Positions 1 through 11,350 of a stretch of 64,000 bases of DNA are shown piece after piece (position 1 is the stretch's first letter; each line of letters opens with the position of its first letter). The notes under the pieces are model-generated. The model saw only the letters and a list, made by a program, of their open reading frames with translations, made no database searches and had not been told where the DNA came from. This DNA is from Gnetum montanum (taxonomy: Eukaryota; Streptophyta; Gnetopsida; Gnetales; Gnetaceae). The stretch lies in NCBI GenBank assembly GCA_015680685.1, contig MNCI01015029.1, positions 595,918 through 659,917 of the forward strand. Direction: 5' to 3'. Made by a program: the position numbers and the translations under genes.

Positions 1-1934
1 TTCACATTTCTACCACACTAATTTATTGTTCATGCCTCTTATGTACTGCCCAACATTTAGCACTATATAAGATGGCAAACCTAATTGTTGCCTTGTAAAA
101 TTTCCCCTTTAATTTTATGAGTTTACTTTTATCACATATAACACCATTAGCCTATGTCTGTTTTAACTATCCTACCTCAATTCTATTTCTGGTATCTTTA
201 TCAATTTCACCATCTGATTTGAGCATTGATCCTAAGTAGCAAAACTGTTTGTAGGGAGGGACTCTTTTACCTTGAATTGTCACTTTTCTTTTACCACTAT
301 TTATGCAAAACTATGAATACCATAAACCCTATACTAAGCATAAACTGAAACTCCAAAAAGACAAAAAAGAAAAAAACTCTTCACCATAAGACTCATCCTA
401 CTTTTTTCCTAAGGAGCCAAAAGTTCAATTTATTTGAATTTCTTTGATTTTTAATCTTTGCAATAAAAACACAAACAAAATGCCTCTGCAAAATTTTTGG
501 AGAATTTGCACAGTTGAGGAACCCTCGATCTACCAACCCTCTTGATTGATAGAACAACCTACAATGAAACCTCAACAAACCCTTGCTGTAACTCTTCTGA
601 AAACCTTAATTTTTCTTCTGCCTATGCCTATTTAGCATTGCTTCCCCTTGGTGTTATGATCCAAAAAAATTNAAACTAATTTCACATTCCCCTTTGCAAT
701 AATGAAATATAAATTATATTATTCCTATATTTCCATGCGTCTAGGTAAATACCGCACGCTTAATAGTAAGAAAAATCTAATAATTTTTGTAACAGCTGCA
801 TCAGATTGATATAATGATGGGTGGAATCCAAGACCCATAAATTATGCTGCAATTCAATTCAATGATGGTGGTAGCTAAGAATGAAAACCTTTTTATAAAA
901 AATAAAAGATAAAAACAAAAAAGACCGGCAGAATGAAGGCCTCAGACAATGCTCACAAACAAAGATGCACATCATTTTGGAGCTCTGAGGAGATAGACGA
1001 GAAACCTTTACATTGTTACGATTTTCAACAAATAAAATGCTATGAATTTCAAACTTGTTATATCTTCTTTGTTCAAAACTTTATGGAATTCACTATATGA
1101 ATTGCAAACTTGTTATATCTTCCTTTGTTCAAAACTTTATGGAATTCACTCAATTGAGCAAATTGACTTGTACGGTTCTTTCTCTAGATCCTCTGCCTTT
1201 CAAGATTCTCATCATATTTTAGATTCCAAAAATAAAATCAGATAGAAAATGACCATTACAATATATCATTTCTTACGTACCTTTATTAATTTTCATCCCT
1301 GGTTATTTCGATGGAAGTGGTTTGGTTTGTATCCCACAAACTCACCAGAAATAACAGATCCATAAATTTTACAACTGTGATAAATTCTACAAACAGGCAT
1401 TGGAGTAAATGATAAACTGTGAAAGAGCACCTGACGTTTGCATGCAGCATTTGCCAAGATCACATTCAAATTGATTGAGGTGCAGGACGTTATTTTAGGT
1501 TAACCCATAATAATCAGACAGTATCTCGAAGTCCTTGTCATTCATACAATCTTACCGCAAATTATACTATCCAAAATTATGACGAAGTCAATGCAAGTCT
1601 ACCTCTAAAAATATAGAAGAAAACGACAGAGGACAAAAGATAAAACTATCCAATATCATTTCTGAAATGGCTTCCTAACCTCATGTAACCGTACTTAATC
1701 CACAACAAATAAGCACACACTTAAATGATTGCTCAGAGTGACTATTTCTTGTTTAGTTACCCAATAAAAATGCATAGCTAAGAAATGGAAGAAACCAAGC
1801 AGCTATAATTGTACCTAGAATGCATTTTATGAAACTTTGTGAACTTTTATTTTTCCTTAAAATTTGCCATAGGTTGGAAAAGGGAATGCAGTTTCAATTT
1901 TCAAGAAAATTGCCCTGAGAGATTCAACTACTAG
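1..1934. other. AT-rich stretch without recognisable gene
   Basis: I see no coding region with recognisable motifs on either strand. The only structure noted is a 55-bp direct tandem duplication at 1041-1150, listed separately. One ambiguous base (n) lies at about 672. The stretch adjoins an LRR remnant read on the minus strand, so it could include its 3' flank, but no polyadenylation or splice landmark decides this. Confidence 0.5.
1041..1150. repeat. 55-bp tandem duplication
   Basis: Two adjacent copies (1041-1094 and 1096-1150) share the run from TATGAATT through CAAACTTGTTATATCTTC to TTATGGAATTCACT, with a few differences. Short tandem duplications like this are common in plant intergenic DNA. 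No function is inferred. Confidence 0.85.
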
Positions 1935-2459
1935 TCAAAGAGTATCCTCGTCTTTTTGTGGCCAGGTGTAATGATATTTTCTGATGCATTCCATTCTCCA
2001 CAAATGCTGAGCCCTTCTCCCTAAATGTCTCCCTAAATTGTCAAAACGGACTTGTATGTTATTTGATTGGGAAATGCCCCAACTGCTCTGAAGACATTTC
2101 CATTTGCAAATTAGAGCATCACTGTCTGTTCTGTTCAAGTATGTAGGATTTTTCCACTGTAATATTATGTCCATGGAATCTTTAGTCAAGCCACTACATT
2201 TACACAATTCTAATTCTGCTAAGCTTCTCAAATTTGCGAAACCCCGCAGAAAAGCTTTTACGTTAATGTTTACACACCTCAACTTTTGTAAGTTAGGTAA
2301 CATGTCTATGTTTTCTAATAGACTGTTTAGCTTGGGGCAATCCACTAATGTCAATGTTTGTAATGCTGATAACATAAGTTTTCTGGCATGCTCTCCATCT
2401 GGGGAGCAATTTTATAACTCCAACTTCTTGAGATTGACTAGACAAGAGCACAATTGAGG
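1935..2459 (-). pseudogene. Leucine-rich-repeat fragment of a plant NLR-type resistance gene
   Basis: Read on the minus strand, the frame encodes three to four LRR units of the plant NBS-LRR kind, such as LQTLTLVDCPKLNSL, LPNLQKLRCVN and LRSLAELELCKC. Each has the LxxLxL spacing and a CP/CS cap, and a basic C-terminal tail ending KDEDTL follows. The preceding unit (LVNLKKLEL) is in the same frame but is separated by a TAA stop at 2412-2414, so the open part starts inside a repeat. No NB-ARC or TIR domain is present upstream, because the next bases belong to the start of a segmental duplication at about 2484. In intact NLRs the LRR senses effectors or guarded host proteins. Here it is a 3' remnant or terminal exon. 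A reading frame on the opposite strand (2104-2457) is its shadow. Confidence 0.6.
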
Positions 2460-2483
2460 TGTGATGTCTGTCATGCCACTTAG

Positions 2484-3830
2484 TAGTAGAGCAGGATAAC
2501 AGAGAGGAATCAATCCATCCATTTATTCTAAATTACCCAGAAACATTTCAAATCCATCCCAACATGGAAACAACGTTGCTACTGAATAATAAACATTCTT
2601 TTCCATTGTTGGAGACATGACACCAAAGATCTTTAATACCCAAGGAACCCTAAAGACTACACTGCAACTTTTTAAAATATTCTAAAATCATGAGATGATT
2701 GGCCATCCTATTCCCAGACTTTATCAAACGTTTCCTTCATTTTCACTTGAATTCAAGGGTTGTTCCACTTTTCTAATATATCATCAATTTCTGAATCGCT
2801 CAATGGTACCTGCTCACAGACAAGTTAAGAATCCTGTATCAGAACCCATGCATAACATTTAATTACACCTGCAAAATCATGGTAAACTTGGTTCTTTACC
2901 GTGGGGTTAGGATTATAATTACCCTGATGTAGAGGATCACTCTGACATTTTTAAACAACCGGAATGTAAATAGCATGTTATTATAATCTATTGTAATATT
3001 CCAGTTTCAAAATGCTTTCCTAAACCTGATCTCTTACCTCTGGACGTAAGTACGGGTCTGACGGCACTCCTGTGCTTACGCCAACTTAACAGTATTCTGC
3101 GGCCAGAAACCTGGGTAAACCTTAGGCTCTTGATGAATATTGGATTGCTCTGTAACTTTTTCCCTGTACTGTTTGCCTCCCCAAGTAAACTCTCTCTTTA
3201 TTGTCCTCACCGACCTTACAAATGCTACATTTGTATCTAGGCTGCAATGTTTGAGCTGATTTCTTGTTCTGGATGTAGCGAAATTTGGTATTCCTTTATC
3301 CACATCGGGGCACATAGGATTCTGCTCTCTGCAAAACTGTTCTATCCTTTTATCCTTTTATCTTCTTCGTTGCTCAACATTCCTATTTCACCCACATCCT
3401 TCACTCTAGTTTTCAACCTCTGAAACTCCTTCTCTATCTCAGAATTTTCACTCATGGTGCCTGCTTGAGTACTTTAGCAACAGTCTGCATCGATGCACTC
3501 TGCTTGGCCACAATGGAGATTTAGTATTCTTCAATCCTGAGGGACCAACGAAAAACAGAACGAGTTGCCGGGAAAATCAAAAAAACTAATCTCACATACA
3601 CTGACTGTGTTTGAATAGTGACATCTTAGAAAAACAGGACATGTTTTCTGCTGCAGTTCTCATTTCATTATTTCTTCAAAATTTTGGATTCTTTGTCTTA
3701 CCACCCAAACTCACTCACAAAAACATAGAAAAACCATGCTCGCCGCTGGAGGCTGACCGCTCGCGTATATTCAAAGTATCCTGAAAAAACATAGAAAAGC
3801 AAAAAAAGATCACAACAAAAACAAATGCAC
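2484..3830. repeat. Segmental duplication, copy 1
   Basis: This block matches 5928-8200. Both start with GAGCAGGATAACAGAGAGGA and end in an A-rich stretch after the Dof-like exon. Copy 1 has one unit of the roughly 230-bp sequence that is repeated about five times in copy 2, which accounts for nearly the whole length difference (about 1.35 against 2.27 kb). The copies differ by many substitutions and small indels, so the duplication is not recent. The LRR fragment lies just outside copy 1 and has no partner next to copy 2. Confidence 0.85.
3038..3480 (-). pseudogene. Dof-like zinc-finger gene, decayed copy 1
   Basis: This is the counterpart of the exon at 7427-7880. The region that should encode the zinc finger is out of frame: a frame of 79 codons (3076-3315) reads through the finger in the wrong phase. 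It returns to the shared downstream frame with FTWGGKQYREKV and NIHQEPKVYPG. The exon ends at a consensus minus-strand donor (GAGG|GTAAGAG, bases 3031-3040), the same donor as in copy 2. Several indels and the loss of the first finger cysteines make a functional product unlikely. The upstream part on the minus strand (to about 3480) is also frameshifted relative to copy 2. Confidence 0.55.
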
Positions 3831-5695
3831 AGAGACAGAAAGCTCAAGAGAACAAGAGAAGAAGCACAAGCACAAGAAGGTATGCACTACTACAGTGAGA
3901 AACATACTAGAGTGAGAAACATAATGATGCAAAGCAATTATAAGAGGTGAACGTTCCCTAAGGGTACCTATCTCTGAAGTTGCGTGTTGGTTTCCAGGCA
4001 TCCACCTCTCAAGCCAGTGTGTTGTCGTTTTGCAACCACTATTCTGTCAAGCTGCTTCTTTATTGTTTTATGTGTTTCTTTCCAGGCACCCACCTACCTC
4101 TCAAATTGCTTAAAGGTGAACAAAAAAGCATACAGCGTTTCTTAACAGTTTGACTTTTCTGTGCATAAGCTTTATCCATCCTGGGATGGTTTATGGCCTT
4201 GTACGTCCTCAGTAAACTTGAGTTAACAAAGCTCGTTAACAAAGTACAAAGTGGATAGCGTAAAAAAGATTTAGAATTTCATATTTAGAACTTACATTCT
4301 GCCTCCCCCAGGTGCCTTTCATGGTGCCTTTCATGTTTCCAATGTGGCTGCCTTGTTCAGCAATATATGAATGAAAAAATGTTAGAAGAAAATTTCATGT
4401 TGGTTACTTTACTATTTGGGGCATAATACAGCCATTTATGGTTTTTCTGATGGGATTCTTCTTCCTCCCAAGGTCCAACATTTTCCAGCGCTCTCCCTTC
4501 ATATGCCGTTTTCTTTGTTCCTGGGATGAGGTAGAGATGCCGTCATTGTTTCCCCTTTAAAAATAACATGAACTAATGAAGTTGTTCCTCAAATTTACAA
4601 TGCATCTTTGCAACCCCTAGGTCCAGTCCTTTCTTGAAAGCATTGTTTTTGAGAAATGCGACCACAATTTCTTCTCGTATTAGATACCTTTCACATTGCA
4701 TAATATCCGGAAATTTCTTTGCAAGTTTTCCCCGTTAAAAGCCTGGAAAAAAAAGACATCAGTGGGACCAGCAGATAGAATAATTCCAAAATTTTCCCTC
4801 AATAAAGTCAAAGTTGAATGTGGATTGCGCGTGCTGCCCCACTGCCGAAAAAATTGAATTTGATGGTTTGGCCACCATCGTAAACATCTTTGTTTATTAA
4901 TTAAATTTTTTTTATTTTATTTCTTAAGGTAGCTCGATTTTGAGAGAAATCTTGTGCAGGACGTTGCTTTTTTAAGATAATCATTTTAGGAATATCATCA
5001 AATTAAAGTACATATCTTATTCTTTATGCACATTTAAACATGTACATTCAATCTTTATTATGCACATTTATTATTTATGTAATTATGCATTTTTTTTATT
5101 TTATCATGCATATGTGATTTTATTATACTTTGTGCATCGATCAATTTGAAATTAGAAAATAATAAATGAAGGTTGTGCATGTACCTGGTAATCAAAAGGC
5201 CCTTCTTTATTGTCAATTGTGACCTGAACAACCATTAAATAATTTGTACCTTTTCACGCAATGACGAGGTACCTTTTTTTTTATATTGAATGATTTATAT
5301 GATTATACTAAAGCAAAACTTTGAGAATAATTGGTTTGAAACAAAGCATTGACGATTGGTTACGAAATAATCCCATTGACGCTCCGTTGGTATTTCACGT
5401 GTAATGTGGCTTTTCTGCGCGTATAGATACGTCTTTTCAAGAAGCATTGAAATTTCAACGGAGACGTCAGGAAGACGAAACGTCACTTCTAAAACGCATT
5501 ATCCGCAGTTCGTTCTAGTACAACGGCCATCGCACGTGAACATCGAACTGGCAATCGTCATAACAATCCTTTATTGTGACTAAGAAAGAGACGAGGCAAA
5601 CGTCAACAAAGTAAAAAAACAAAAGAAAAAACTGTACGTCCAGAGTTTAGGTACTGCAATTGTTGCTTTAGTTACGTCCGCTGGACTCTCTGATT
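3831..5695. other. Spacer between duplicons, no gene recognised
   Basis: I find no convincing coding region. A short phrase (TTTCCAGGCA followed by CCACCT and CTCAA) occurs twice, near 3990 and 4080. The part from 4880 to 5180 is very AT-rich with runs of A and T. Small open frames here have no recognisable motif and are probably chance. Confidence 0.45.
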
Positions 5696-5890
5696 CAACA
5701 TCCGATCTGACTATCTGCGATGAAAAACTTGGAATCGTCAGACCAAAATCAAAAGTAATGATTCAATCTTTCATCACAATCAACATCCGATCTGACTATC
5801 TGCGATGAAAAACTTGGAATCGTCAGACCAAAATCAAAAGTAATGATTCAATCTTTCATCACAATCAAAAGTAATTATTCAATCTTTCGA
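5696..5890. repeat. 85-bp tandem repeat, two full copies and a partial
   Basis: Copies at 5696-5780 and 5781-5865 are identical as far as I can read. Both start with CAACATCCGATCTGACTATC. A partial third copy (AAAAGTAATTATTCAATC) runs to about 5890. The identity suggests recent slippage or unequal exchange. It lies just upstream of the second duplicon. Confidence 0.9.
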
Positions 5891-6269
5891 CGCAACACAG
5901 AATGTGACTTGATACAAATTTATTATCGTAGAGCAGGATAACAGAGAGGAATCAATCAACCGTTTATTCCAAGTTACCAAGAAACATTTCAAATCCATCC
6001 CAACACGGAAACAACGTTGTTAGTGAATAATAAATACTCAAACCCTTTTTTCCATTGTTGGACACATGACAACAAAGCTTTTTAATACCCAATAATAACA
6101 ACAGACAAGGAACCCTAAAAACTACACTGCAACTTTGAATATTCTAAAATCATGAGATGATTGGTCATCCTATTCTTGACATTTGGCCAGATTTTGTCAA
6201 AGGTTTCCTTCACTTGAATGAAACGCCTAGTTCATTCGGTACCTGCTCAAAGACAAGTTAAGAATACTG

Positions 6270-7426
6270 TATCAAAACCATGCATAACATTTAACTACAC
6301 CTGCAAAATCAGGGTAAAATTGGTTCCTTATTGTTGCATTAGAATTATAATTACCTTGACATAGAGGATGAAATCCTGTATAGTCTTCTGGCCAGCCAAA
6401 CTGCTCAAGAACATTTGTGGATTAGATGTTTCCAAACAAGTGCAATGCACATAGCACATTATTATAATCCATTGTAATATTCCAGTTAAAGAATCCTGCA
6501 TTAGAATCTATGCATAACATTTAGCTACACCTGCAAAATCAGGGTAAACTTGGTTCCTTACCATTTTGTGAGGTAGAGGATCACTCCAAGGAGGAAGCTG
6601 AAATCCTATATAGTCTTCTGGCCAGCCAATTTGCTCAAGAACATTTGTGGACTGGATATTTCCAAACAAGTGAAATGCAAATAGCACATTATTATAATCC
6701 ATTGTAATATTCTAGTTAAAGAATCCTGCATCAGAATCTATGCATAACATTTAGCTACACCTACAAAATCAGGGTAAACTTGGTTCCTTACCATTTTGTG
6801 AGAGGATCACTCTAAGGAGGAAGCTGAAATCCTATATAGTCTTCTGGCCAACCAAATTGCTCAAGAACATTTGTGGACTGGATGTTTCCAAACAAGTGCA
6901 ATACAAATAGCATGTTATTATAATCTATTGTAATATTCCAGTTAAAGAATCTTGTATTAGAACTCATGCATAACACTTAACTACACCTACAAAATCATGG
7001 TAAATTTGGTTCCTTACCGTTTTGTGAGGTAGAGGAACACTTTGAGAAGGAAGCTGAAATCCTGTATAGTCTTCTAGCCAGCCAAACTACTCAAGATCAT
7101 TTATGGACTGGACATTTCCAAACAAGTGCAATGCAAATAGCATGTTATTATAATCTATTGTAATATTCCAGGTTAAAGAGTCCTATGTTAGAAACCATGC
7201 ATAACACTTAATTACACCTACAAAATCAGGGTAAACTTGGTTCCTTACTATTTTGTGAGGTAGAGGAGGAGGAAGCTGAAATCCTGTATAGTTTTCTGGC
7301 CAGCTAAACTGCTCAAGAACATTTGTGGACTGGACATTTCCAAACAAGTGCAATGCAAATAGCATGTTATTATAATCTATTGTGATATTCCAGTGTCAAA
7401 ATGATTTACCAAACCTGATCTCTTAC
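6270..7426 (-). repeat. Tandem array of a ~230-bp exon-bearing unit, about five copies
   Basis: The landmark TGCATAACA falls at 6281, 6511, 6741, about 6966 and 7198, giving periods of 226-231 bp. On the minus strand each unit encodes a peptide of about 45 residues with the conserved phrases HLFGN(I/V)QSTNVLEQ, GWPEDY and GFQLPP. It then ends in LPHK followed by the donor-like GTAAGGAACC, and a candidate acceptor (TGATGCAG) lies upstream of the coding part in some units. The frame is open in the units at 6508-6702 and 7183-7365; other units are less complete. Copy 1 of the duplication has a single, more decayed unit. The array therefore looks like repeated duplication of one exon with flanking intron in the gene that carries the Dof-like exon. 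I do not recognise the peptide. Confidence 0.7.
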
Positions 7427-7880
7427 CTCTGGGCCTAACCACGACGGCACTCCTTGGTAAACCTGAGGCTCTTGAATATTGGATTGTTCTCTAACTCTTT
7501 CCCTGTACTGTTTGCCACCCCATGTAAACTCTTTCTCTTTCTTGTCCCACCAACCTTACAAATGCTACATTTGTATCTAGGCTGCAATGTTCGAGCTGAT
7601 TTCTTGTTCTCGATGTAGTGAAATTTGGTATTCCTTTCTCCACATCCTGGGCACTTAGGATTCTTCTCTGTGCAAAACTGTTCTATCCTTTTATATACTT
7701 CGTTGCTCAACCTCCCTATTCCACCCACATTATTCACTTTAGTTTTCAACCTCTGAAACTCCTTCTCTATCTCAGAATTTTCACACTCACGGTGCCTGCT
7801 TGAGTACTTTAACAACAGTTTGCATCGATGCACTCTGCTCACGATGGGGATTTATAAAAGTATTCTTCAATCCCGAGGGA
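7427..7880 (-). pseudogene. Dof-like zinc-finger exon, copy 2
   Basis: The minus-strand frame 7842-7435 (135 codons) has a Dof-type finger at residues 64-95: C64-P-G-C67, then NTKF, a Tyr, QPRY and C92-S-I-C95. Plant Dof factors have C-x2-C-x21-C-x2-C with the same NTKF and QPRY landmarks and bind AAAG sites. Here the cysteine spacing is x24, a three-residue insertion. The Trp-rich half of the finger continues in another frame: about 15 bases on, the -1/+2 frame reads GWWDKKEKEFTWGGKQYRE and stays open to the consensus donor at 7421-7430 (CAGAG|GTAAGAG). That frame is also the one shared with copy 1, so a frameshift probably broke this copy. The first part (EIEKEFQRLKTKV) is helical and charged. 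An intact relative could be a divergent Dof protein. The call rests on motif recognition only. Confidence 0.5.
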
Positions 7881-8200
7881 GCAATGACAAACAGAATGAG
7901 TTGCCAGGAAAATAAAAAAAAACTAATCTCAGATACACCAACTGTGTTGGAATGTGTGGCTATCGCAGTCATAGCGACATCTTAGAAAAACAGGACATGT
8001 TTTCTGCTTCAGTTTCATTTTATTATTTCTTTAAAATTTTGGATTCTTTGTCTTATCACCCATACTTTAAAAAAAACATAGAAAAACAATGCTTGGCTGC
8101 TAGAGGCTGGCCGCTCACGTATAATCAAAGTATCCTGAAAAAACATATAAAAAACGACAACCAAAAAAATCACTGCAAAAACAAATCCCACCTGCAGAGA

Positions 8201-9212
8201 TACTGGACTAGAATGGGTGGCCAGGGCAGCGATAGGAATGTCTGCAAAACATTACAGTTAAATCACACCTTGGCTAATAATCGTAGTTACTTTCTTTTCA
8301 TGCTCTTTCCGTCAGAAAACCTGTGCGTCTTGACTTCTGGGTACCCCTATGTCGCTTCAATTTTTAAAATACCTGATTAGGTTCTCTTTGTGGAGTATTT
8401 CTGATTATGTTATAATTTGTCGCGAATCGTACGGTAGACAGGGCGTCCGCCTGATTCAGCAATCATTGAAAAATCAGCCAGCCAATCATAATTAAGTCTG
8501 AAAATCATACCTAAATTCATTAATTTATTATAGAAATAAGGTAAAGCTGTGAAGATTCAACTCGGATCAGTAAATATTCTAATCCAGCGAGACTCAACCA
8601 GTGGTCAATGACCAAATTACCATTAACGAGATGAAAAAGCTATGCTCACTATCAATCGGTTTCCAATAGCAAAATCTTAATGGAAGTCAACCTCTCTTAA
8701 CCCATAAGGGTTCACTCCATGATGAATATTTATCCAAGCTTTCTACAGGTACCATTTCATATATCGTTGTCCAACTTGATTATTTCCAAGTCAAATGACA
8801 GTGAGTTTTCACGTTATTATTATGCACCTACTGCGCCAATCAAAGTTTTTTCTGAAAAAAAATACGTTTTATCCATGTTTTTTAAAATACTGTTTGAGTT
8901 TGGATTCAGATTGCATGTTTGAAAAGAGGTGACTTACTTTTCGAAACCTATTTTGTTTCAAGTTAATCTATTGCTTTTTTTAAGGGATAATTTTATGCTT
9001 TTTTTTAATGGTGAAGGGGAAAACTTTCCTATAATAAATTGAAGGGTGATACACGGTCCCCTAACATCACAAAGGTGAAGCCCAAAACACTTAATAGTAT
9101 AAATAACTCAAAAATAACAAGAACAAGTAAGGTATAGTGAAACTCAACCACATTCATAAGAGCTGTAAAGGATATAGAGGAAAATAAACCATTTAAGTAA
9201 AAAATGTCCATA
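8201..9212. other. AT-rich stretch; right part may be a copia LTR
   Basis: No gene is recognised between 8201 and about 8900. The polypurine tract at 9213-9223 (minus strand) implies that the 3' LTR of the copia remnant starts near 9210 and runs left. I cannot fix its far end because no second LTR is visible for comparison. Confidence 0.35.
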
Positions 9213-10110
9213 TTCTCCCCCTTAACAAAGTTTGTTAGCTTATACTAAAACCCTCAAGTGATAAAGGAGAAAATCAATGTTTAAGTTTGTTAAGTAAAGG
9301 AGAATATGTAACCCTATCTCTACTTAAAGCTTTTGAAAAAATATTACCTCTCTTTGCTCTTTTATTAAAATGTAAGATAGATTTGGTGTTTATAATTTCA
9401 CTTAGGTACAAAGAAAATGATATTTAATTTCAATATATTTAGTTTTTCCATGAAAAATAGAATTTTTATATATAGAAATAGCAACATTATTATTAGAGTA
9501 AATAGTGATGGGAATAGAAAATACAATATCGAAGAGCTTTATTACTTTTTGCGTCTATAAAATCTGTCCAATAGTTCGTAGTTACGTATTCAGCTTCTAC
9601 TAACAATAATGCAACAAAGCTATACTTTTTGCTCAACTAAGATATCAAGTTTTTTCCAAGAAACTGTCAACTCCCATTGGTAAATCTTTGATCATCTCTA
9701 TTATTAGCCTAATCAACATGTGTGTAAGCTTGTAGCTCAAATGTTTTGCTTCTTAGATTCTACATCCCATGATTTCCATTATCCTTCAAATTGCATAAAA
9801 TTCTTTTAGTTGCTACAAAATGTGATTCTTTCGAATCTACCTAGAATTGAGAAATTAAGCCCACTACATGAGCTATTTCTAATCTACTTATTGCTGCATA
9901 GTAAAGGCTTCTCACAATGAATCTCTAAAGAGTAATCTCAGCCTTCTTTTTTTATTTGTCCTAACAAAGGTGTACATGTGTATTCTAGGAAGTAGGATAA
10001 ACATTAGGTTGATTCATGCAAAATCATTTGAACATTTGCAAATATACTTTTTTCAAGAGATAAAAGTGTCCCTTTCTACTTATTGTATATGAAAATCTAG
10101 AAAGCCACAT
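9213..10110 (-). mobile_element. Ty1/copia pol 3' end remnant (late RT, RNase H, polypurine tract)
   Basis: Minus-strand conceptual translation gives the copia landmarks in order, in one main frame with several stops. First is SLYYAAISRLEIAHVVGLIS with SKESHFVATKRIL (end of RT and connection). Then come NGS-QFLGKNLIS-LSKK and VEAEY (RNase H, the SWxSKKQ and EAEY boxes). Last is FHGKTKYIEIKYHF (the RTKHIDIRYHF-type box near the end of copia pol). The segment ends in the polypurine tract AAGGGGGAGAAT, typical of copia elements just before the 3' LTR. Nothing 5' of the late RT region remains: homology stops near 10110. The element was immobile long ago. Confidence 0.8.
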
Positions 10111-10443
10111 CAGCACATGATGACTCATGGCTCACTCATGGTGGTAGATAAACATTTTCAAAAGCTTTCCAACAAATCCAAGATCCTCTTAAAACTCCAA
10201 ATAACAAGTTATGAGCTTTCAAATTTGAACAAAAAAATCAAAATTTTCACCATGACTCATGTTTAACGCATGGTAAACAACATGACCTATGGTGAGCTTA
10301 CCACAACCTATGGCATCTCAATTTTTAAAAATATACATGAACCATAACTCATGGTCTAATAAATATTAAATTTTTTGAATGATTTTTGACTCCAAAAAAA
10401 ACTAAGATGAATTCTTTTACTTCTATCTTTCAAAAATCCTAAC
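10111..10443. other. Short unassigned segment with CATGACTCATGG-like words
   Basis: No coding sequence is recognised. Variants of CATGACTCATG and CATGACCTATGG recur (about 10117, 10250, 10285, 10335). They resemble a decayed short-motif repeat. It separates the copia remnant from the LTR-E fragments. Confidence 0.35.
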
Positions 10444-11350
10444 TGATGATTGGTGAGATACCCCTACACCCAACCATACAAATCACAAATGTTCATGTGT
10501 GATTTGGTCAAATTTTGTAGACCTTAAGTTCTCAAGTACACTAGTTCTAAGATGTGAAATCTAATCCAGGCAATAGTTGTCTTCTCAGTTTCACTTGTGA
10601 GGCACAAGTATATGGTTAAGTGCAATTGAGGTATATGATTTTTATCATTTTATATTTTATAAGTGTAATTTCCTAAAATAAGAATGAAAGGTAGAGGAAT
10701 TTAATATCTAATTAATCTACTACCTAGATAGTCTAACACACAAGTACCCATTCCCACTCTTCAAACACATCTTGAATGCATATAGCATTGTCAAGTTACT
10801 AAATGTTAAGTATTTCTGGGTTACCAAGTGTTACATGTATCCTTGAAGTAGTCATGCTTTTGTTCATTAACAACTAGAAATTAATTGCTGATGAGCCACA
10901 AGGTACCCCTATGCCCAACCATATGAATCACAAAGTGTTCACGCGTGATTTGGTCGAATTCCATGGACTTCATTATTTCCAGTGCACTAGCCCTTTAGGA
11001 AGTGAATCTAGCTTTAATGTTAATCATTATCTTCCCAATTACACTTGTGACATTTGTGGTATGGTTAAGTGTAACTAAGGCATTCAATTTTTATCATTTT
11101 TTTATGTTTTATAGATCAATGCTCAAATATGGATAAAAGTAATTTGATTAACTAATCTAAATTAATTAATTAACTAATCATTTAACTAACCCTAACATAA
11201 GTATCCATTCCTACTTTCCGTACACATCCTAAATCCATGTATCCGCTATTGGGCAACCAAGCACTATGCTACTAGGCATACCAAGCAATAATGTTGTTGG
11301 GATTACCAAGCGAATACGTGTTATGCTTGAAGTAGTTGTACTTATGTATT
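10444..11350 (-). repeat. Two head-to-tail LTR-E fragments (~445 bp each)
   Basis: Fragments starting at 10444 and 10889 both begin TGATGA, then GG(T/A)(G/A)AGATACCCC or GGTACCCC, followed by CCAACCATA and the phrase GTGATTTGGTC. They stay alignable through CATTCC(C/T)ACT and GAAGTAGT to about 10850 and 11340. The same start occurs at 63935, directly beside a primer-binding site on the minus strand. This identifies the sequence as the 3' part of an LTR in minus orientation. Neither copy has a primer-binding site next to it here, so they are remnants, perhaps of a 3' LTR and a tandem recombination product. Confidence 0.6.

Larger units (their letters stand above)
5928..8200. repeat. Segmental duplication, copy 2 (with internal expansion)
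   Basis: Homologous to 2484-3830 along its length and in the same orientation. It carries the better preserved Dof-like exon and a private expansion of the 230-bp exon-bearing unit. The alignment fades in an A-rich stretch near 8200. Confidence 0.85.

Noticed and set aside
2104-2457. Plus-strand open frame of 117 codons
   Set aside because: It is the antisense shadow of the LRR frame on the minus strand and has no motif of its own.
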